A stretch of DNA of 64,000 bases, taken from contig CAWFXP010000009.1 in the NCBI GenBank assembly GCA_963819905.1, positions 186,001 through 250,000 on the forward strand. The letters run 5' to 3'. The notes beneath the pieces were generated by a model, which did not search any database, was not told the DNA's origin, and worked only from the letters and a program-made list of their open reading frames with translations. The DNA comes from CAWCQC01 sp963819905. Its GTDB lineage: Bacteria; Actinomycetota; Thermoleophilia; Gaiellales; Gaiellaceae. Positions 16,025 through 25,113 of this stretch are shown piece after piece. The stretch's first letter is position 1. Every line of letters starts with the position of its first letter. Both the position numbers and the translations under genes were made by a program.

Positions 16025-16807
16025 CTGAGAATCCTGCTCGTTGCCGACGTGTTCGGGGCGCCGGGAAGGCGCGCCGTCGAAGAGCGGCTGCCCACCCTCC
16101 GGCACGACCTCGACGTCGATCTCTGCGTCGTCAACGGGGAGAACGCCGCCGACGGCGTCGGCCTGACGGCAAAGCTCGCCCACCGGCTCCTCGCCGGCGG
16201 GGCCGACGTGATCACGACCGGGAATCACGTGTGGCGGCACCGAGACCTGATTCCCGTTCTCGAGAGCTCCGAGCGCGTGCTTCGCCCGGCGAACCTGGGC
16301 GGCTCGAGCACGCCGGGGCGCGGAACCACGGTCATCCCGGCGCGCGACGGGACGCCGGTCGGGATTCTCAACCTGATGGGCCGGCTGTTCATGACGAGCG
16401 AGACCCACCCCTTCCTGGTCGCCGAACGGCTCGTCGACGAGTTGCGCGGCCACACCCCGGTCGTGATCGTCGACTTCCATGCCGAGGCGACGAGCGAGAA
16501 GATCGCGCTCGCGCGCCTGCTCGACGGGCGGGCGACCGCGGTCGTCGGCACCCACACCCACGTGCAGACGAACGACGCCCGCGTGCTCGCTGGCGGAACG
16601 GCAGCGCTCACGGACGCCGGCATGACCGGCCCGCACGACTCGGTGATCGGCGTCCGGGCCGAGCTGGCGATCGAGCGCATGCGCACCGGCATGCCGGTTC
16701 GCTTCCATCCGGCCGAGGCCGACGTCCGGATCGAGGGCGTGCTGGTCGAGTGCACGCCGGAGGGACGGGCTACCCGCTGCGAGACGGTGCGGGTGTCCGT
16801 GCCATAG
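16025..16807 (+). CDS. YmdB-family (TIGR00282) metallophosphoesterase
   Basis: About 260 aa with the complete family signature: VADVFGAPGR at the start, NGENAADG, TGNHVW, DFHAEATSEK and GTHTHVQTND (metal-binding His and Asp). Homologues hydrolyse 2',3'-cyclic nucleotides and are cytosolic. No ATG/GTG is close. The most natural start is CTG 16025 (the residue before RILLVADVF, where other family members have Met). CTG 16013, overlapping the M23 stop as CTGA, is the alternative. The 3' end overlaps the convergent glycosyltransferase gene by 38 bp. Confidence 0.85.
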   Translation: MRILLVADVFGAPGRRAVEERLPTLRHDLDVDLCVVNGENAADGVGLTAKLAHRLLAGGADVITTGNHVWRHRDLIPVLESSERVLRPANLGGSSTPGRGTTVIPARDGTPVGILNLMGRLFMTSETHPFLVAERLVDELRGHTPVVIVDFHAEATSEKIALARLLDGRATAVVGTHTHVQTNDARVLAGGTAALTDAGMTGPHDSVIGVRAELAIERMRTGMPVRFHPAEADVRIEGVLVECTPEGRATRCETVRVSVP

Positions 16808-18005
16808 CGGCGACGGCGACCGCGGCGAGCGCCACGAGGACGACGTTCCGCGCGACGAGGAGCCATATCGGCCCTGCCTCGCCGGCGACCAGATCCCAGT
16901 ACCGGGCCGGAAACCAGAGCTGCGTCAAGACGAGCGCGGCTGCCAGGAGCGCCGAGGCAAGTACGCCTCGCCGGCCGGCGACGAGCGGCACCACCGGCAC
17001 GAGCCAGAGCAGGAACTGGGGCGAGATCACCTTGCCGAGCGCGACGAGGGTGCACAGCGCGGCCGCCCAGCCGGCGATCAACTCCTCCTGCGAGCCCCGC
17101 CGGATCGCGAACAGAAGCCAGACGCCGATCACGGCCACGACCTGCAGGACCGTCAGCGCGGTGGCGAGGGCGTCGGGCAGCGCGCCGGTCAGGTTCTGGG
17201 AGCCGTAGCTCGAGACAACCGTCGGTTCGTATAACCCGACCTTGGCCGCCGCGAGCAGGGCAGCCGAGCCGAGGCTCTCGATCTGCAGCGGGCGGCCGGT
17301 CTGGCGCTCGAAGCTCGCCTGTAGCCCGTCAGGGGCGATGAGCGCGAAGGGAACGAAGGCCACGAGGAGGACGAGCCCGAAGAGGGCGAGCGAGATCGCC
17401 GTCTCGCGGAGGCCACGGCGGCGCGCGAGGTAGACGAGGGCGATCGGCAGCAGCGCGAGCGGATAGAGCTTCGCCGCGACCGCCAGCCCAAGCACGGCGA
17501 AGGACAGACGTCCTCGTCCCGACAGGAGCGCCGCCAGCGCCCCGACGGTCAGCATCGCGGGCCAGAGGTCGAATCGCGTGAGCAGCACCGGCCCGAGCGC
17601 GAGCGGCGCCAGCCCGAGGAAGGCGGCCGCCGCGTAGAGGCGAGCGGGCCGCGCCCGGACGGCGGCGAGCGCGGCGACGGCGAGGAGGATCGTCGCCGAC
17701 CCGCAGGCCGCGACGACCGCCTCGAAGGCCGCGCGATACCCCTCGGACGGGGCGAGCGCCGGGAGCGCGAACACGGGAAGCGCGCCGGGCGGATACTCGA
17801 CCGCGAAGTCCCGGTAGGGCATCCGGCCGTCGAGGATCGCTTCGCCGTAGCGCTGGTAGGTGGGCGTATCGACGATCTCGGCATCGTCGAACGGCCCCGT
17901 GTGGAGGAGGCCGAAGGAGAGCAGGAACAGGGCGATGCCGAGCGCGGCGGCTGCAAGCGCCGGTCTCGTCGCTCCGCGACCGGCTGTGCTTGCGACCGCG
18001 GACAC
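16770..18005 (-). CDS. GT-C (GT87/DUF2029-like) polytopic glycosyltransferase
   Basis: 411 aa with about ten hydrophobic helices. The first large extracytoplasmic loop carries DDAEIVDTPTYQRYGEAILDG and then MPYRDFAVEYPPG, the acidic catalytic loop pattern of polyprenyl-phosphate-sugar-dependent GT-C enzymes (GT87, as in mycobacterial PimE). It probably transfers mannose or another sugar outside the membrane. The GTG start at 18005 directly abuts the TAG of the upstream 604-aa gene with no gap. The operon with gtrA suggests a lipid-linked-sugar system. Confidence 0.8.
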   Translation of the reverse strand: MSAVASTAGRGATRPALAAAALGIALFLLSFGLLHTGPFDDAEIVDTPTYQRYGEAILDGRMPYRDFAVEYPPGALPVFALPALAPSEGYRAAFEAVVAACGSATILLAVAALAAVRARPARLYAAAAFLGLAPLALGPVLLTRFDLWPAMLTVGALAALLSGRGRLSFAVLGLAVAAKLYPLALLPIALVYLARRRGLRETAISLALFGLVLLVAFVPFALIAPDGLQASFERQTGRPLQIESLGSAALLAAAKVGLYEPTVVSSYGSQNLTGALPDALATALTVLQVVAVIGVWLLFAIRRGSQEELIAGWAAALCTLVALGKVISPQFLLWLVPVVPLVAGRRGVLASALLAAALVLTQLWFPARYWDLVAGEAGPIWLLVARNVVLVALAAVAVAAMARTPAPSRSG

Positions 18006-19820
18006 CTACACCCGTGCTCCGACGAGCTCCGGCACGGGCCGGTCGGGCTCGTCCCGGGGTTGCTCGACCGGCTGCTCGGCCTCGCGGAACGCGGGCGCGA
18101 ACAGCGCGAAGGTCACGAAGGGCGTGAACCAGGGGATGTACAGGTAGAACCAGTGGGTCAGAACGATCTCGAACCCGATCAGGATCGCCGCGGTGAGCGC
18201 GGCGAGCTGGAGCTCGTTCTTTCGACGCGGGAAGAAGCCGAGCGCGATCGCCCCGGCGAGCAGGACGATCTTGAGCGCCACCTGGAGATGGTTCAGCTCG
18301 GGGTAGCCCGGGTACTCGGCCCAGCTCCAGACGGAGAAGGGTGATTCGCGCCCGAGCTGCCAGCCGAACGTCCGCTCCCAGAAGACCCGGGCCGCGTTCA
18401 CCGGGTCCGGCTCGAGCAGGAGCACCCAGAAGCCGAGCAATGTCGCGAGGACGAAGCCGCCCGCGAAGAGGACGAGAGCTCGCGGCCGCTTCAGCCCGTC
18501 CGGGTACGAGGCCCAGAGCGGCACGAGCAGGAAGGGTGCGAACTTCGCCCAGGACGCGAGGCCGACGAACAGGCCGCGGGCGACGGCAGACGTCGACAGC
18601 CAGAACCCCCAGACCAGCAAGGCCGGGATGAGCGCGTCGTTCGTGTTCGAGTTCGAGACGTAGGTCGTGAACGGGTACGCAACCCACGCGAAGGTCAGCG
18701 TCGCGGCGAGCCTCCCGCGGCCGAACCGCCAGCCGACGAGCGCGAGGCCGACCAGCGTCAGCCCGTCGAGGAGGAGCGACGTGAAGTGTGCGGCGGGCAG
18801 CTCGTCCCACTTGCCGCTCCAGCCGGTCGCGAGGTAGCCCGGGATGTAGGCGACGTAGGAGATCGGGCCGTACGTGTCCCCGCGCTCGTTGGCCGTCTCG
18901 CAGCGACCGTTCGTCTGCACCCGGTCGCGGACGTCACCGTACCGATCGGGCTCGCCGCACTCGGCTCCGTCCCGGACCGGGAAGTTGCCGTACGGGCTCT
19001 GATCCTCGCTCACGATCCGCTGAGCGCCGATGACGCCCGCGTAGCCGACGTCGATCACGTTCGACGCCTCGAGGTTCAGGCCGATACGGGCGCCTCCGAT
19101 GAAGAACGTCGCCGCGACGAGCAGCCAGACCGGCCAGAACGGCGTGGACGGCGCCCGTGATCGCCCGCGTGTCCCCAGCCAGACCATGCGGACGAGCAGG
19201 TACACGAGCGGCGGATAGGCGAGCGGCACCGACGTGAAGATCCGGCCGTCGTTGAAGAACCACCACGACGCGGAGAACGAGAGAAGCACGAGCAGGTCGA
19301 GGTTTCGCAGCGAGAGCGGGCGCCTGAAGTTGGCCAGGCCGACGAAGAAGACGGCGGACAAGAGCCACCAGATCCAGGGCTCGTTGATCTTCCTTCCGAA
19401 TGCCCCGTCGTAGCCGCGGGCCATCGTCCAGGCGACCTGGGGGCCCACCCAGGCCTCCGTCACCTGAGCCCCGTCGTCGTCGACGATCGCGAGCACGATC
19501 TGGCCGGCATCCTTGCGATCCGACCAGACCTTGACCTCCCACTCCTTCTTCTCGTCGTCGTAGGTCGCGGTCTTCGTCAGCCCGTCCTGCGGGTAGCGCG
19601 CCACCCAGTCCTCGACGCGGGGAACCGAGAGAGCGAGCTCGATCGCGAGCTTCTCGTGGAGCTGCGGCTCGTCCGGCGCCGGGACGAACGGCGTCTCGAT
19701 CAGGCGACCCTGCTCGTCGTAGCGGGGAGCCGTGGCGGCGCCCGACGCCGCGCCCGCGGCCACCAGCACGAGCACGACGGCTATGACGAGGACGGCCGGA
19801 CGCGCCAGGCGGCTCGTCAT
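18006..19820 (-). CDS. GT-C-type membrane glycosyltransferase with an N-terminal extracytoplasmic domain
   Basis: 604 aa. A signal-anchor (1-28) is followed by an extracytoplasmic domain of ~120 residues that contains the repeat-like unit EWEVKVWSD...GQIVLAIVDDDGAQVTEAW, similar in pattern to PepSY domains. From about residue 150 there are ten or more transmembrane helices, with an acidic loop (QRIVSEDQSPYGNFP) and a GPISYVAYIPGY segment characteristic of GT87-like enzymes. The combination of a PepSY-like module with a GT-C core is unusual. It lies between gtrA and the second GT-C gene on one transcript. Substrate unknown. Confidence 0.65.
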   Translation of the reverse strand: MTSRLARPAVLVIAVVLVLVAAGAASGAATAPRYDEQGRLIETPFVPAPDEPQLHEKLAIELALSVPRVEDWVARYPQDGLTKTATYDDEKKEWEVKVWSDRKDAGQIVLAIVDDDGAQVTEAWVGPQVAWTMARGYDGAFGRKINEPWIWWLLSAVFFVGLANFRRPLSLRNLDLLVLLSFSASWWFFNDGRIFTSVPLAYPPLVYLLVRMVWLGTRGRSRAPSTPFWPVWLLVAATFFIGGARIGLNLEASNVIDVGYAGVIGAQRIVSEDQSPYGNFPVRDGAECGEPDRYGDVRDRVQTNGRCETANERGDTYGPISYVAYIPGYLATGWSGKWDELPAAHFTSLLLDGLTLVGLALVGWRFGRGRLAATLTFAWVAYPFTTYVSNSNTNDALIPALLVWGFWLSTSAVARGLFVGLASWAKFAPFLLVPLWASYPDGLKRPRALVLFAGGFVLATLLGFWVLLLEPDPVNAARVFWERTFGWQLGRESPFSVWSWAEYPGYPELNHLQVALKIVLLAGAIALGFFPRRKNELQLAALTAAILIGFEIVLTHWFYLYIPWFTPFVTFALFAPAFREAEQPVEQPRDEPDRPVPELVGARV

Positions 19821-19824
19821 GTCG

Positions 19825-20286
19825 CTACCGGCGAAACGACCAGAGCTTGTTCCCGAGGAAGCTGAGCGGCGTCACGAGGACGATTGCAGCCGCCTGGGCA
19901 GGAACCTTGGGCAGTCCCGCGGTCACGAGCAGCGCCAGGATGGCGAGGTTCGCCCCGAGAGCTGCGAGCGAGACGACGAAGAAGCGCGCGCCCTGGATTG
20001 CGATATGCCCGCGCGCCCGGCTGAACGTCCAGAGCCGGTTCCAGGTGTAGTTGTTGGTCACCGCGACCGCAAAGGAGACGACCGCCGCCGGGAGGTACGG
20101 GACTCCGGCGAGGTGAACGAGCAGTGCGTATACGGCGAGGTTGACGAGGTAGCCGGAGGCACCGACGACACAGAACTTCCCCAGCTGAAGCCAGTTGCGC
20201 CGCTTGCGCAGGGCAACGCGGGCGGAGGCTACCCCGGCGGCGAAGCCGGTCGGCGGAGGAGCCGCGCTCTCCGTCAGCCGTTCCAT
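19825..20286 (-). CDS. GtrA-family membrane protein
   Basis: 153 aa with four transmembrane helices and the family pattern FCVVGASGYLVNLAVYALL, NNYTWNRLWTF and FLGNKLWSF. GtrA proteins are thought to help flip polyprenyl-phosphate-linked sugars, consistent with the two GT-C genes downstream. ATG 20286 is preferred over GTG 20292 because a leaderless-type TAATCT ends 6 nt upstream of the ATG. Confidence 0.88.
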   Translation of the reverse strand: MERLTESAAPPPTGFAAGVASARVALRKRRNWLQLGKFCVVGASGYLVNLAVYALLVHLAGVPYLPAAVVSFAVAVTNNYTWNRLWTFSRARGHIAIQGARFFVVSLAALGANLAILALLVTAGLPKVPAQAAAIVLVTPLSFLGNKLWSFRR

Positions 20287-20292
20287 GAACAC

Positions 20293-20298
20293 AGATTA
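20293..20298 (-). promoter_or_regulatory. Leaderless -10 hexamer TAATCT for gtrA
   Basis: TAATCT ends 6 nt before ATG 20286. It is the promoter candidate for the gtrA/GT-C operon and decides the start choice. Confidence 0.55.
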
Positions 20299-20331
20299 GA
20301 GGGGAAAACGCGCGAGATGGTTCCCCTTCGC

Positions 20332-20604
20332 TCACCCGACGATTCGAAAGCCGGGCTCGCCGACGGGCTCCTCCCAGGCCGTGTCGACCTCGTGGACGAC
20401 CGCCCCGGGCGGCCCGTGTCGGCACCAGTCGACCATGCTCTCGACACGCTCTCGCTCGCCCTCGAAGACGGCTTCGACCCGCCCGTCGGTGCGGTTCCTG
20501 ACCCAGCCGGTGAGACCGAGCGAGCGGGCACGGTCGCAGGATTCGGCCCTGAAGAAGACGCCTTGCACGAGACCCCGAACCAGGACGCGTGCGCGCGCCT
20601 CCAT
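20332..20604 (-). CDS. acyP: Acylphosphatase
   Basis: 90 aa from ATG 20604, which shares one base with the pcm stop (TGATG). The acylphosphatase signature is complete: VRGLVQGVFFRAESCDRARSLGL with the catalytic Arg (FFRAE), and GWVRNRTDGRVEAVFEG with the catalytic Asn. It hydrolyses the carboxyl-phosphate bond of acylphosphates in the cytosol. It is the last gene of the dagK-phosphodiesterase-pcm-acyP operon. Confidence 0.93.
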   Translation of the reverse strand: MEARARVLVRGLVQGVFFRAESCDRARSLGLTGWVRNRTDGRVEAVFEGERERVESMVDWCRHGPPGAVVHEVDTAWEEPVGEPGFRIVG

Positions 20605-21245
20605 CAGAACCCCTCGGCGCCGACGAGGGGTACGAAGCGGCACGGGACCGAGCGCGCAACCGCAGGGCCCTCCGGAGTGGCGACGATCACCTCGAGGCGC
20701 TGGCCGTAGCGCCCCCCCACCGGGACGACCAGCCGCCCGCCGGGGGCGAGCTGGTCGAACAGCGTCCCGGGAAACCGCGGTGCGGCCGCCGCCACCGCGA
20801 TCGCGTCGAAGGGCGCTTCCCCGGGAAGGCCGAGTGTGCCGTCGCCGACGTGGACCGTGACGCGGTCCACGTAGCCCGCCGACTCGAGGTTGCGCCTCGC
20901 GCGCTCGGCGAGCTCGGGATGGCGCTCGACCGTCTCGACGCGTCCTCCCATCTCGGCGAGCACGGCGGCCTGGTAGCCCGATCCGGTGCCGACGTCGAGG
21001 ACGTGGGCTCCCGGCCGTGTACTCGACTCCTGACAGATGAGAGCGACCATGTACGGCTGCGAGATCGTCTGGTCGCAGCCGATCTCGAGCGGCCCGTCCG
21101 CGTAGGCGCGGCCTCGGTCGGTCTCCCTCACGAACAGCTCGCGCGGGACGACGCCCATGGCGTCGAGCACGCGCGCGTCGGCAATCCCCCGGCGGCGCAG
21201 CTGGCGCTCGACCATCCGCTGGCGGCTCGTGGCCGGGTCACGCAT
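20604..21245 (-). CDS. pcm: Protein-L-isoaspartate O-methyltransferase
   Basis: 213 aa from ATG 21245, overlapping the upstream stop by 8 nt; longer open sequence upstream overlaps the phosphodiesterase gene and is rejected. SAM-binding motif LDVGTGSGYQAAVLA, the family motif QTISQPYMVA, and the C-terminal GGRLVVPVG are all present. It repairs isoaspartyl residues in aged proteins. A protein-repair gene next to acyP and a lipid kinase has no obvious functional logic beyond co-transcription. Confidence 0.93.
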   Translation of the reverse strand: MRDPATSRQRMVERQLRRRGIADARVLDAMGVVPRELFVRETDRGRAYADGPLEIGCDQTISQPYMVALICQESSTRPGAHVLDVGTGSGYQAAVLAEMGGRVETVERHPELAERARRNLESAGYVDRVTVHVGDGTLGLPGEAPFDAIAVAAAAPRFPGTLFDQLAPGGRLVVPVGGRYGQRLEVIVATPEGPAVARSVPCRFVPLVGAEGF

Positions 21246-22665
21246 TGACCGCGAGCACAGGCCCGACGGCCGGCGGCTCCAGCCCGAAGTGCGTCCGAAC
21301 CAGCCCGGCGAGCTCGGTGATCGACGGCGAGGCCGGCAGCGGGTTCCCCTCGAAGCCCGCTGCGAGCACCGGCACGAGCGAGTCGCCTGCGAGCAACGAG
21401 CCGTGACTGCCCCCGCCTGCGTGGCTGCCGCCGCCGAGGTCGGTGAACTCGTAGCCGGCGGCGGCGGAGACGAGCACATCGCCGGCCGTTCGGCACGCCA
21501 GCGCGTGCCAGACGCGCTCGACACCGCCCGGGTACCGCTCGGCGTCGAGCAGGCCGCGGTCCCCCTCGAAGAGCCACGATCCCCCTGCCGGCGCGAAGCG
21601 CAGCTCCTCGCCCTCGCGGCGGACGACCGCGCGGTTCTCCTCGCGGAAGAGCACGAGGTCGACCCCCTCCCGCCCCTCGAGACGACCGGCGAGCCCGCGC
21701 ACGTCGAGGCGGCAGGCCGGCAGGCGATAGACCATGCCGAAGCGGTTCGACGCCGCGACCACGATCTCGCCGTCGACCCGGCCGCGTCGCCTGGGCGACG
21801 CGAGGCGCAGCCCGGACAGCGGCTCCTCGAGCGAGACGGCCTGACGAACAGGAGTCTGTCCGTGATCGGAGCACACGACGATTGCGTACCGCTCGAGGAA
21901 CGCGTCGAAGCTGCCGGCGGCCGAGAGCAGCTCGCCGAGCGCCCGGTCGGCCCGGCGGAGCGCGTCACCCGAGGCGTCGGGGCCGGCTGCGTGGGACGCG
22001 TAGTCGTAGTCCGGCAGGTAGTAGACGAGGAAGTCGAAGCCGTCGCGGGTGACGAGCCAGCGGCCCACTGCCACCGCGTAGGCGTCCACCGAGCCGGCCG
22101 TTCGCGAGCGAACGGCGAAGGGCGTACCCACGTCGTCCGACTCGTAGAGGTTGAAGAAGAAGAACCTGGTCGGACCGTCGACGGCTTCGTACCAGCGGTT
22201 CCGGCTCGCGAGGCCCGGCAACCGCACGCGGTGGCGACGGCGGCCGCGGTAGCAGGTGAAGTTGACTGCGCCCGTCACGAGACCCGCATCCTCGAGGGCC
22301 TCGAACACGGTCGTCGCCGCCGGCGAGAGATGGGCGCCGGACATCGCGACGATCGAGTCACGCATCGTCTCGCGCACGCCAGCCGCCCGGACCGCCCCGA
22401 GCGATGACCCATACTCGACGATCCTGCCCTCGTCGCGGTGGTACCAGACGAGATGCGGAATGCCGTGGACGTCGGGCGCGGCCCCGGTGGCGATCGAGCT
22501 GAGGCACACCGGCGTGACCGACGGGAAGACGCTGACACCGCGGGTGTAGACGCCGTGGTCGGCCAGAAAGCGGAGCGCGGGCAGGGTCCCGTCTTCGAGG
22601 CCGCGCTCGAGCATGCCGGGCGTGAGGCCGTCGATGATCGCGAGGACGAGCTTGCGCTCAGACAC
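21238..22665 (-). CDS. Alkaline-phosphatase-superfamily phosphodiesterase/nucleotide pyrophosphatase
   Basis: 475 aa from GTG 22665 (GTG overlaps the dagK stop region). The metal site begins at IIDGLTPG (Asp12), the nucleophile is Thr51 in PSVTPVCLSSIATG, and later CSDHGQTPV gives the second metal-binding Asp-His. This matches type I phosphodiesterases (PF01663). No signal peptide is visible, so it acts in the cytosol or at the membrane face. A His/Gly-rich GGGSHAGGGSHGSL segment near the C-terminus probably also binds metal. Substrate unknown; the dagK neighbour suggests a phospholipid-derived one. Confidence 0.83.
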   Translation of the reverse strand: MSERKLVLAIIDGLTPGMLERGLEDGTLPALRFLADHGVYTRGVSVFPSVTPVCLSSIATGAAPDVHGIPHLVWYHRDEGRIVEYGSSLGAVRAAGVRETMRDSIVAMSGAHLSPAATTVFEALEDAGLVTGAVNFTCYRGRRRHRVRLPGLASRNRWYEAVDGPTRFFFFNLYESDDVGTPFAVRSRTAGSVDAYAVAVGRWLVTRDGFDFLVYYLPDYDYASHAAGPDASGDALRRADRALGELLSAAGSFDAFLERYAIVVCSDHGQTPVRQAVSLEEPLSGLRLASPRRRGRVDGEIVVAASNRFGMVYRLPACRLDVRGLAGRLEGREGVDLVLFREENRAVVRREGEELRFAPAGGSWLFEGDRGLLDAERYPGGVERVWHALACRTAGDVLVSAAAGYEFTDLGGGSHAGGGSHGSLLAGDSLVPVLAAGFEGNPLPASPSITELAGLVRTHFGLEPPAVGPVLAVNA

Positions 22666-23551
22666 GGACGTCGAGGACGCCGCGCTCGGACTCGAGCGCC
22701 AGCTCGGTGACGTCCCCGAGATCCTCGCCGTCGACCTGGAGCGGAGTCGGGCCGTCGCAGGTGACGCGCGCCGAGTCGATGTCGTGCGCGTAGACGTAGC
22801 TGTCGCGGGACGTCTGCAGCCCCGGCCGGACGACGAGCGACCAAATGAGATGGGCGAAGCTCCCGACGCTGGCAAGCTCCCGTGGGCCGACGAGGTCGAG
22901 GCCGAGCTCGAACCGTGCCAGCGGGGCCGCGTGCACCGGGATCGGACCGGCGAAGGTGTAGGGGTCGCAGTTGGCCGCCACGAGCAGCGCGCAACGGCCA
23001 TGGCCTTCGACGGTGATGGTCGGAGCGATTCTCCCCTTCCGGGCCCGCACGATTCGCGCGAGATCGGCGACGTAGGCGAGATCGCTGGGACGCTTGCCGT
23101 TCGCCCGCCCACGCTCGTCCACGCGACGGACGAGCTCGGCGTCGAACCCGAGGCCTGCACAGAACGTGAAGCGGCGCCCATTGACGCGGCCGAGGGAGAT
23201 CCTGCGCGTTGCCCGCGAGCCCGCGAGCCGCTTCGCACACGCGATCGGATTGCGCGGGAGGCCGAGGGCACGGGGCAGCACGCTGGTCGCGCCGCCGGGG
23301 ATGAAGCCGATCGGTACGGTCGGAAGCATGCCGTTGACGGCCTCGTTGAAGACCCCGTCACCACCGAAGACGAAAATCTCGTCGTAGCGATCGCAGGCCT
23401 CGGCAGCGAGCTCGGCCGCGTGTCCCCGGGCCCGGGTCTCGAGCTTCTCGACCGGACCGGCGACCGCGAGCTCGTCGACCACCGCGGCCATGCCCGCGGG
23501 TGTCACCCCGGTTGCTGCCGGGTTGACGATCAGGGCGGCGCGGCGGGCCAT
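22658..23551 (-). CDS. Diacylglycerol kinase-family lipid kinase
   Basis: 297 aa. The nucleotide-binding motif GGDGVFNEAVNG (residues 63-74), IVNPAA at the N-terminus, and the PGGATSV loop place it in the DagK/YegS/LCB5 family. It phosphorylates a lipid alcohol using ATP. The ATG start at 23551 has TAGAGT 6 nt upstream and no Shine-Dalgarno, so the operon start is probably leaderless. It is the first gene of four. Confidence 0.9.
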   Translation of the reverse strand: MARRAALIVNPAATGVTPAGMAAVVDELAVAGPVEKLETRARGHAAELAAEACDRYDEIFVFGGDGVFNEAVNGMLPTVPIGFIPGGATSVLPRALGLPRNPIACAKRLAGSRATRRISLGRVNGRRFTFCAGLGFDAELVRRVDERGRANGKRPSDLAYVADLARIVRARKGRIAPTITVEGHGRCALLVAANCDPYTFAGPIPVHAAPLARFELGLDLVGPRELASVGSFAHLIWSLVVRPGLQTSRDSYVYAHDIDSARVTCDGPTPLQVDGEDLGDVTELALESERGVLDVRV

Positions 23552-23557
23552 GGAGCC

Positions 23558-23563
23558 ACTCTA
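23558..23563 (-). promoter_or_regulatory. Leaderless -10 hexamer TAGAGT for the lipid-kinase operon
   Basis: TAGAGT ends 6 nt before ATG 23551, in the 145-bp gap to the aminotransferase gene. Confidence 0.6.
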
Positions 23564-23696
23564 GACAGGATGGACGGCGTGCCCCCGCGTTCGGAGGCCC
23601 GGGCCGGGTCGCTGCCTCGGGAAGGACGATCGGGGGCTCGGCCGGTGACGCCTCTCCGGCCGCCCTGTGAGCCCCTTCCCGCGTCCCCTGCTGGCC

Positions 23697-25004
23697 TTAC
23701 TCCGCTCCCACGTCGGCCGCCGACACGAGCGACTCCTCGAGCGCGTCCAGCCCGCGCTCGAGCTCCTCGTCCGAAGCGACGAGCGGGACGAGGATGCGGA
23801 TGACGTTCGAGTAGATGCCGCAGGCGAGCAGCAGGAGGCCCCGCTCGCGGGCGGCCGCCACGGTCGCCGCCGCCAGCTTGGCCGCCGGCGCCTTGGTAGC
23901 ACGGTCCTCGACGAGCTCGATCGCGAGCATCGGGCCGAGCCCGCGGACGTCCCCGACCTGCTCGACGCTCGCCTCGATCTTCTCGAGCCGGGTGCGGATC
24001 GACCGTCCGAGCTCGTCCGACCGCTCTCGGAAGGTCTCGTCGGAGACGGTGTCGAGCACGGTGACGGCGGCGGCGCACGCCACCGGATTGCCGCCGAAGG
24101 TGCCGCCGAGACCGCCCGCATGAACCGCGTCCATCAGCTCCGCCGACCCGGTGACCCCGGCCAGCGGGAGCCCGCCGCCGAGCGACTTCCCGGTCGTCAT
24201 CAGGTCCGGCTCGACGTCGTAGCGCTCGATCGCCCACATGGGACCGGTACGCCCGATGCCGGACTGCACCTCGTCGTTCACGTAGAGGATCCCGTGCTCT
24301 CGGCAGAGGGCCGCGAGCCGCGCCGGGAAGTCGGACGGCATCGGAATGAAGCCGCCCTCACCCTGAACGGGCTCGAGCACGACGCAGGCCACGGACGTGG
24401 GGTCGACATGGCTCTTGAGCAGAAGCTCGAGCTCGTGGATCGCGTCGTCGGAGGTGATGCCGCGGTACTCGTACGGCGCCGGCGCGAAATAGACCTCGGG
24501 CGCGAACGGACCGAACCCGAGCTTGTAGGGCATCACCTTGCTCGTCATCGACATCGTCAGGAGCGTCCGGCCGTGGAAGCCGCGGTCGAACGCGATCACC
24601 GCGGGGCGCCCGGTCGCGACCCGCGCGATCTTGACCGCGTTCTCGATCGCCTCGGCGCCCGAGTTGACGAGGATCGACTTCTGGTTCTCGCCCCGGCAGG
24701 GCGACAGCTCGGAAAGCCGGCGGCAGACCTCGACGTACGGCTCGTAGAGGCCGACCATGACGCACTGGTGGAGGTAGCGGTCGATCTGCTCGTGCATGGC
24801 CGCGAGGGCCGCCGGGAGACCGTGGCCGGTGTTCTGGCAGCCGATTCCGCCCGCGAAGTCGATGTACTGCTTGCCGTCGACGTCCTCGATCCAGACGCCT
24901 TCGGCCCGTGCGACCACGATCGGCGGGGTCGCAACGCCGCGGGCGACGTAGCGCTCCTTCTCCTCGATCAGGCGCTCGGTCTGGGTGTGCTCTCGTAGCG
25001 ACAT
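23697..25004 (-). CDS. GABA-type class III aminotransferase
   Basis: 435 aa from ATG 25004. Class III fold motifs: DVDGKQYIDFAGGIGCQNTGH, NSGAEAIENAVKIAR, LYVNDEVQSGIGRTG with the PLP-binding Asp, and TTGKSLGGGLPLAGVTG with the Schiff-base Lys. It is closest in pattern to 4-aminobutyrate/5-aminovalerate transaminases (GabT), but the substrate cannot be fixed from sequence. ATG 25004 is chosen because TACACT lies 7 nt upstream; sequence further upstream is not conserved-looking. No gabD partner is in the window. Confidence 0.87.
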   Translation of the reverse strand: MSLREHTQTERLIEEKERYVARGVATPPIVVARAEGVWIEDVDGKQYIDFAGGIGCQNTGHGLPAALAAMHEQIDRYLHQCVMVGLYEPYVEVCRRLSELSPCRGENQKSILVNSGAEAIENAVKIARVATGRPAVIAFDRGFHGRTLLTMSMTSKVMPYKLGFGPFAPEVYFAPAPYEYRGITSDDAIHELELLLKSHVDPTSVACVVLEPVQGEGGFIPMPSDFPARLAALCREHGILYVNDEVQSGIGRTGPMWAIERYDVEPDLMTTGKSLGGGLPLAGVTGSAELMDAVHAGGLGGTFGGNPVACAAAVTVLDTVSDETFRERSDELGRSIRTRLEKIEASVEQVGDVRGLGPMLAIELVEDRATKAPAAKLAAATVAAARERGLLLLACGIYSNVIRILVPLVASDEELERGLDALEESLVSAADVGAE

Positions 25005-25011
25005 GCCTGCG

Positions 25012-25017
25012 AGTGTA
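25012..25017 (-). promoter_or_regulatory. Leaderless -10 hexamer TACACT for the aminotransferase
   Basis: TACACT ends 7 nt before ATG 25004. Confidence 0.6.
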
Positions 25018-25101
25018 GCCCCTGTCACGATGCGCGACCTTGGCCGTCCGGGCGATAGCGAGCGCCTCGAGTTGGCCCGCTCGACCCCCGGGGCGACGCG
25101 A

Positions 25102-25107
25102 TACGCT
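25102..25107 (+). promoter_or_regulatory. Leaderless -10 hexamer TACGCT for mop
   Basis: TACGCT ends 6 nt before ATG 25114. Confidence 0.5.
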
Positions 25108-25113
25108 TCAGCC

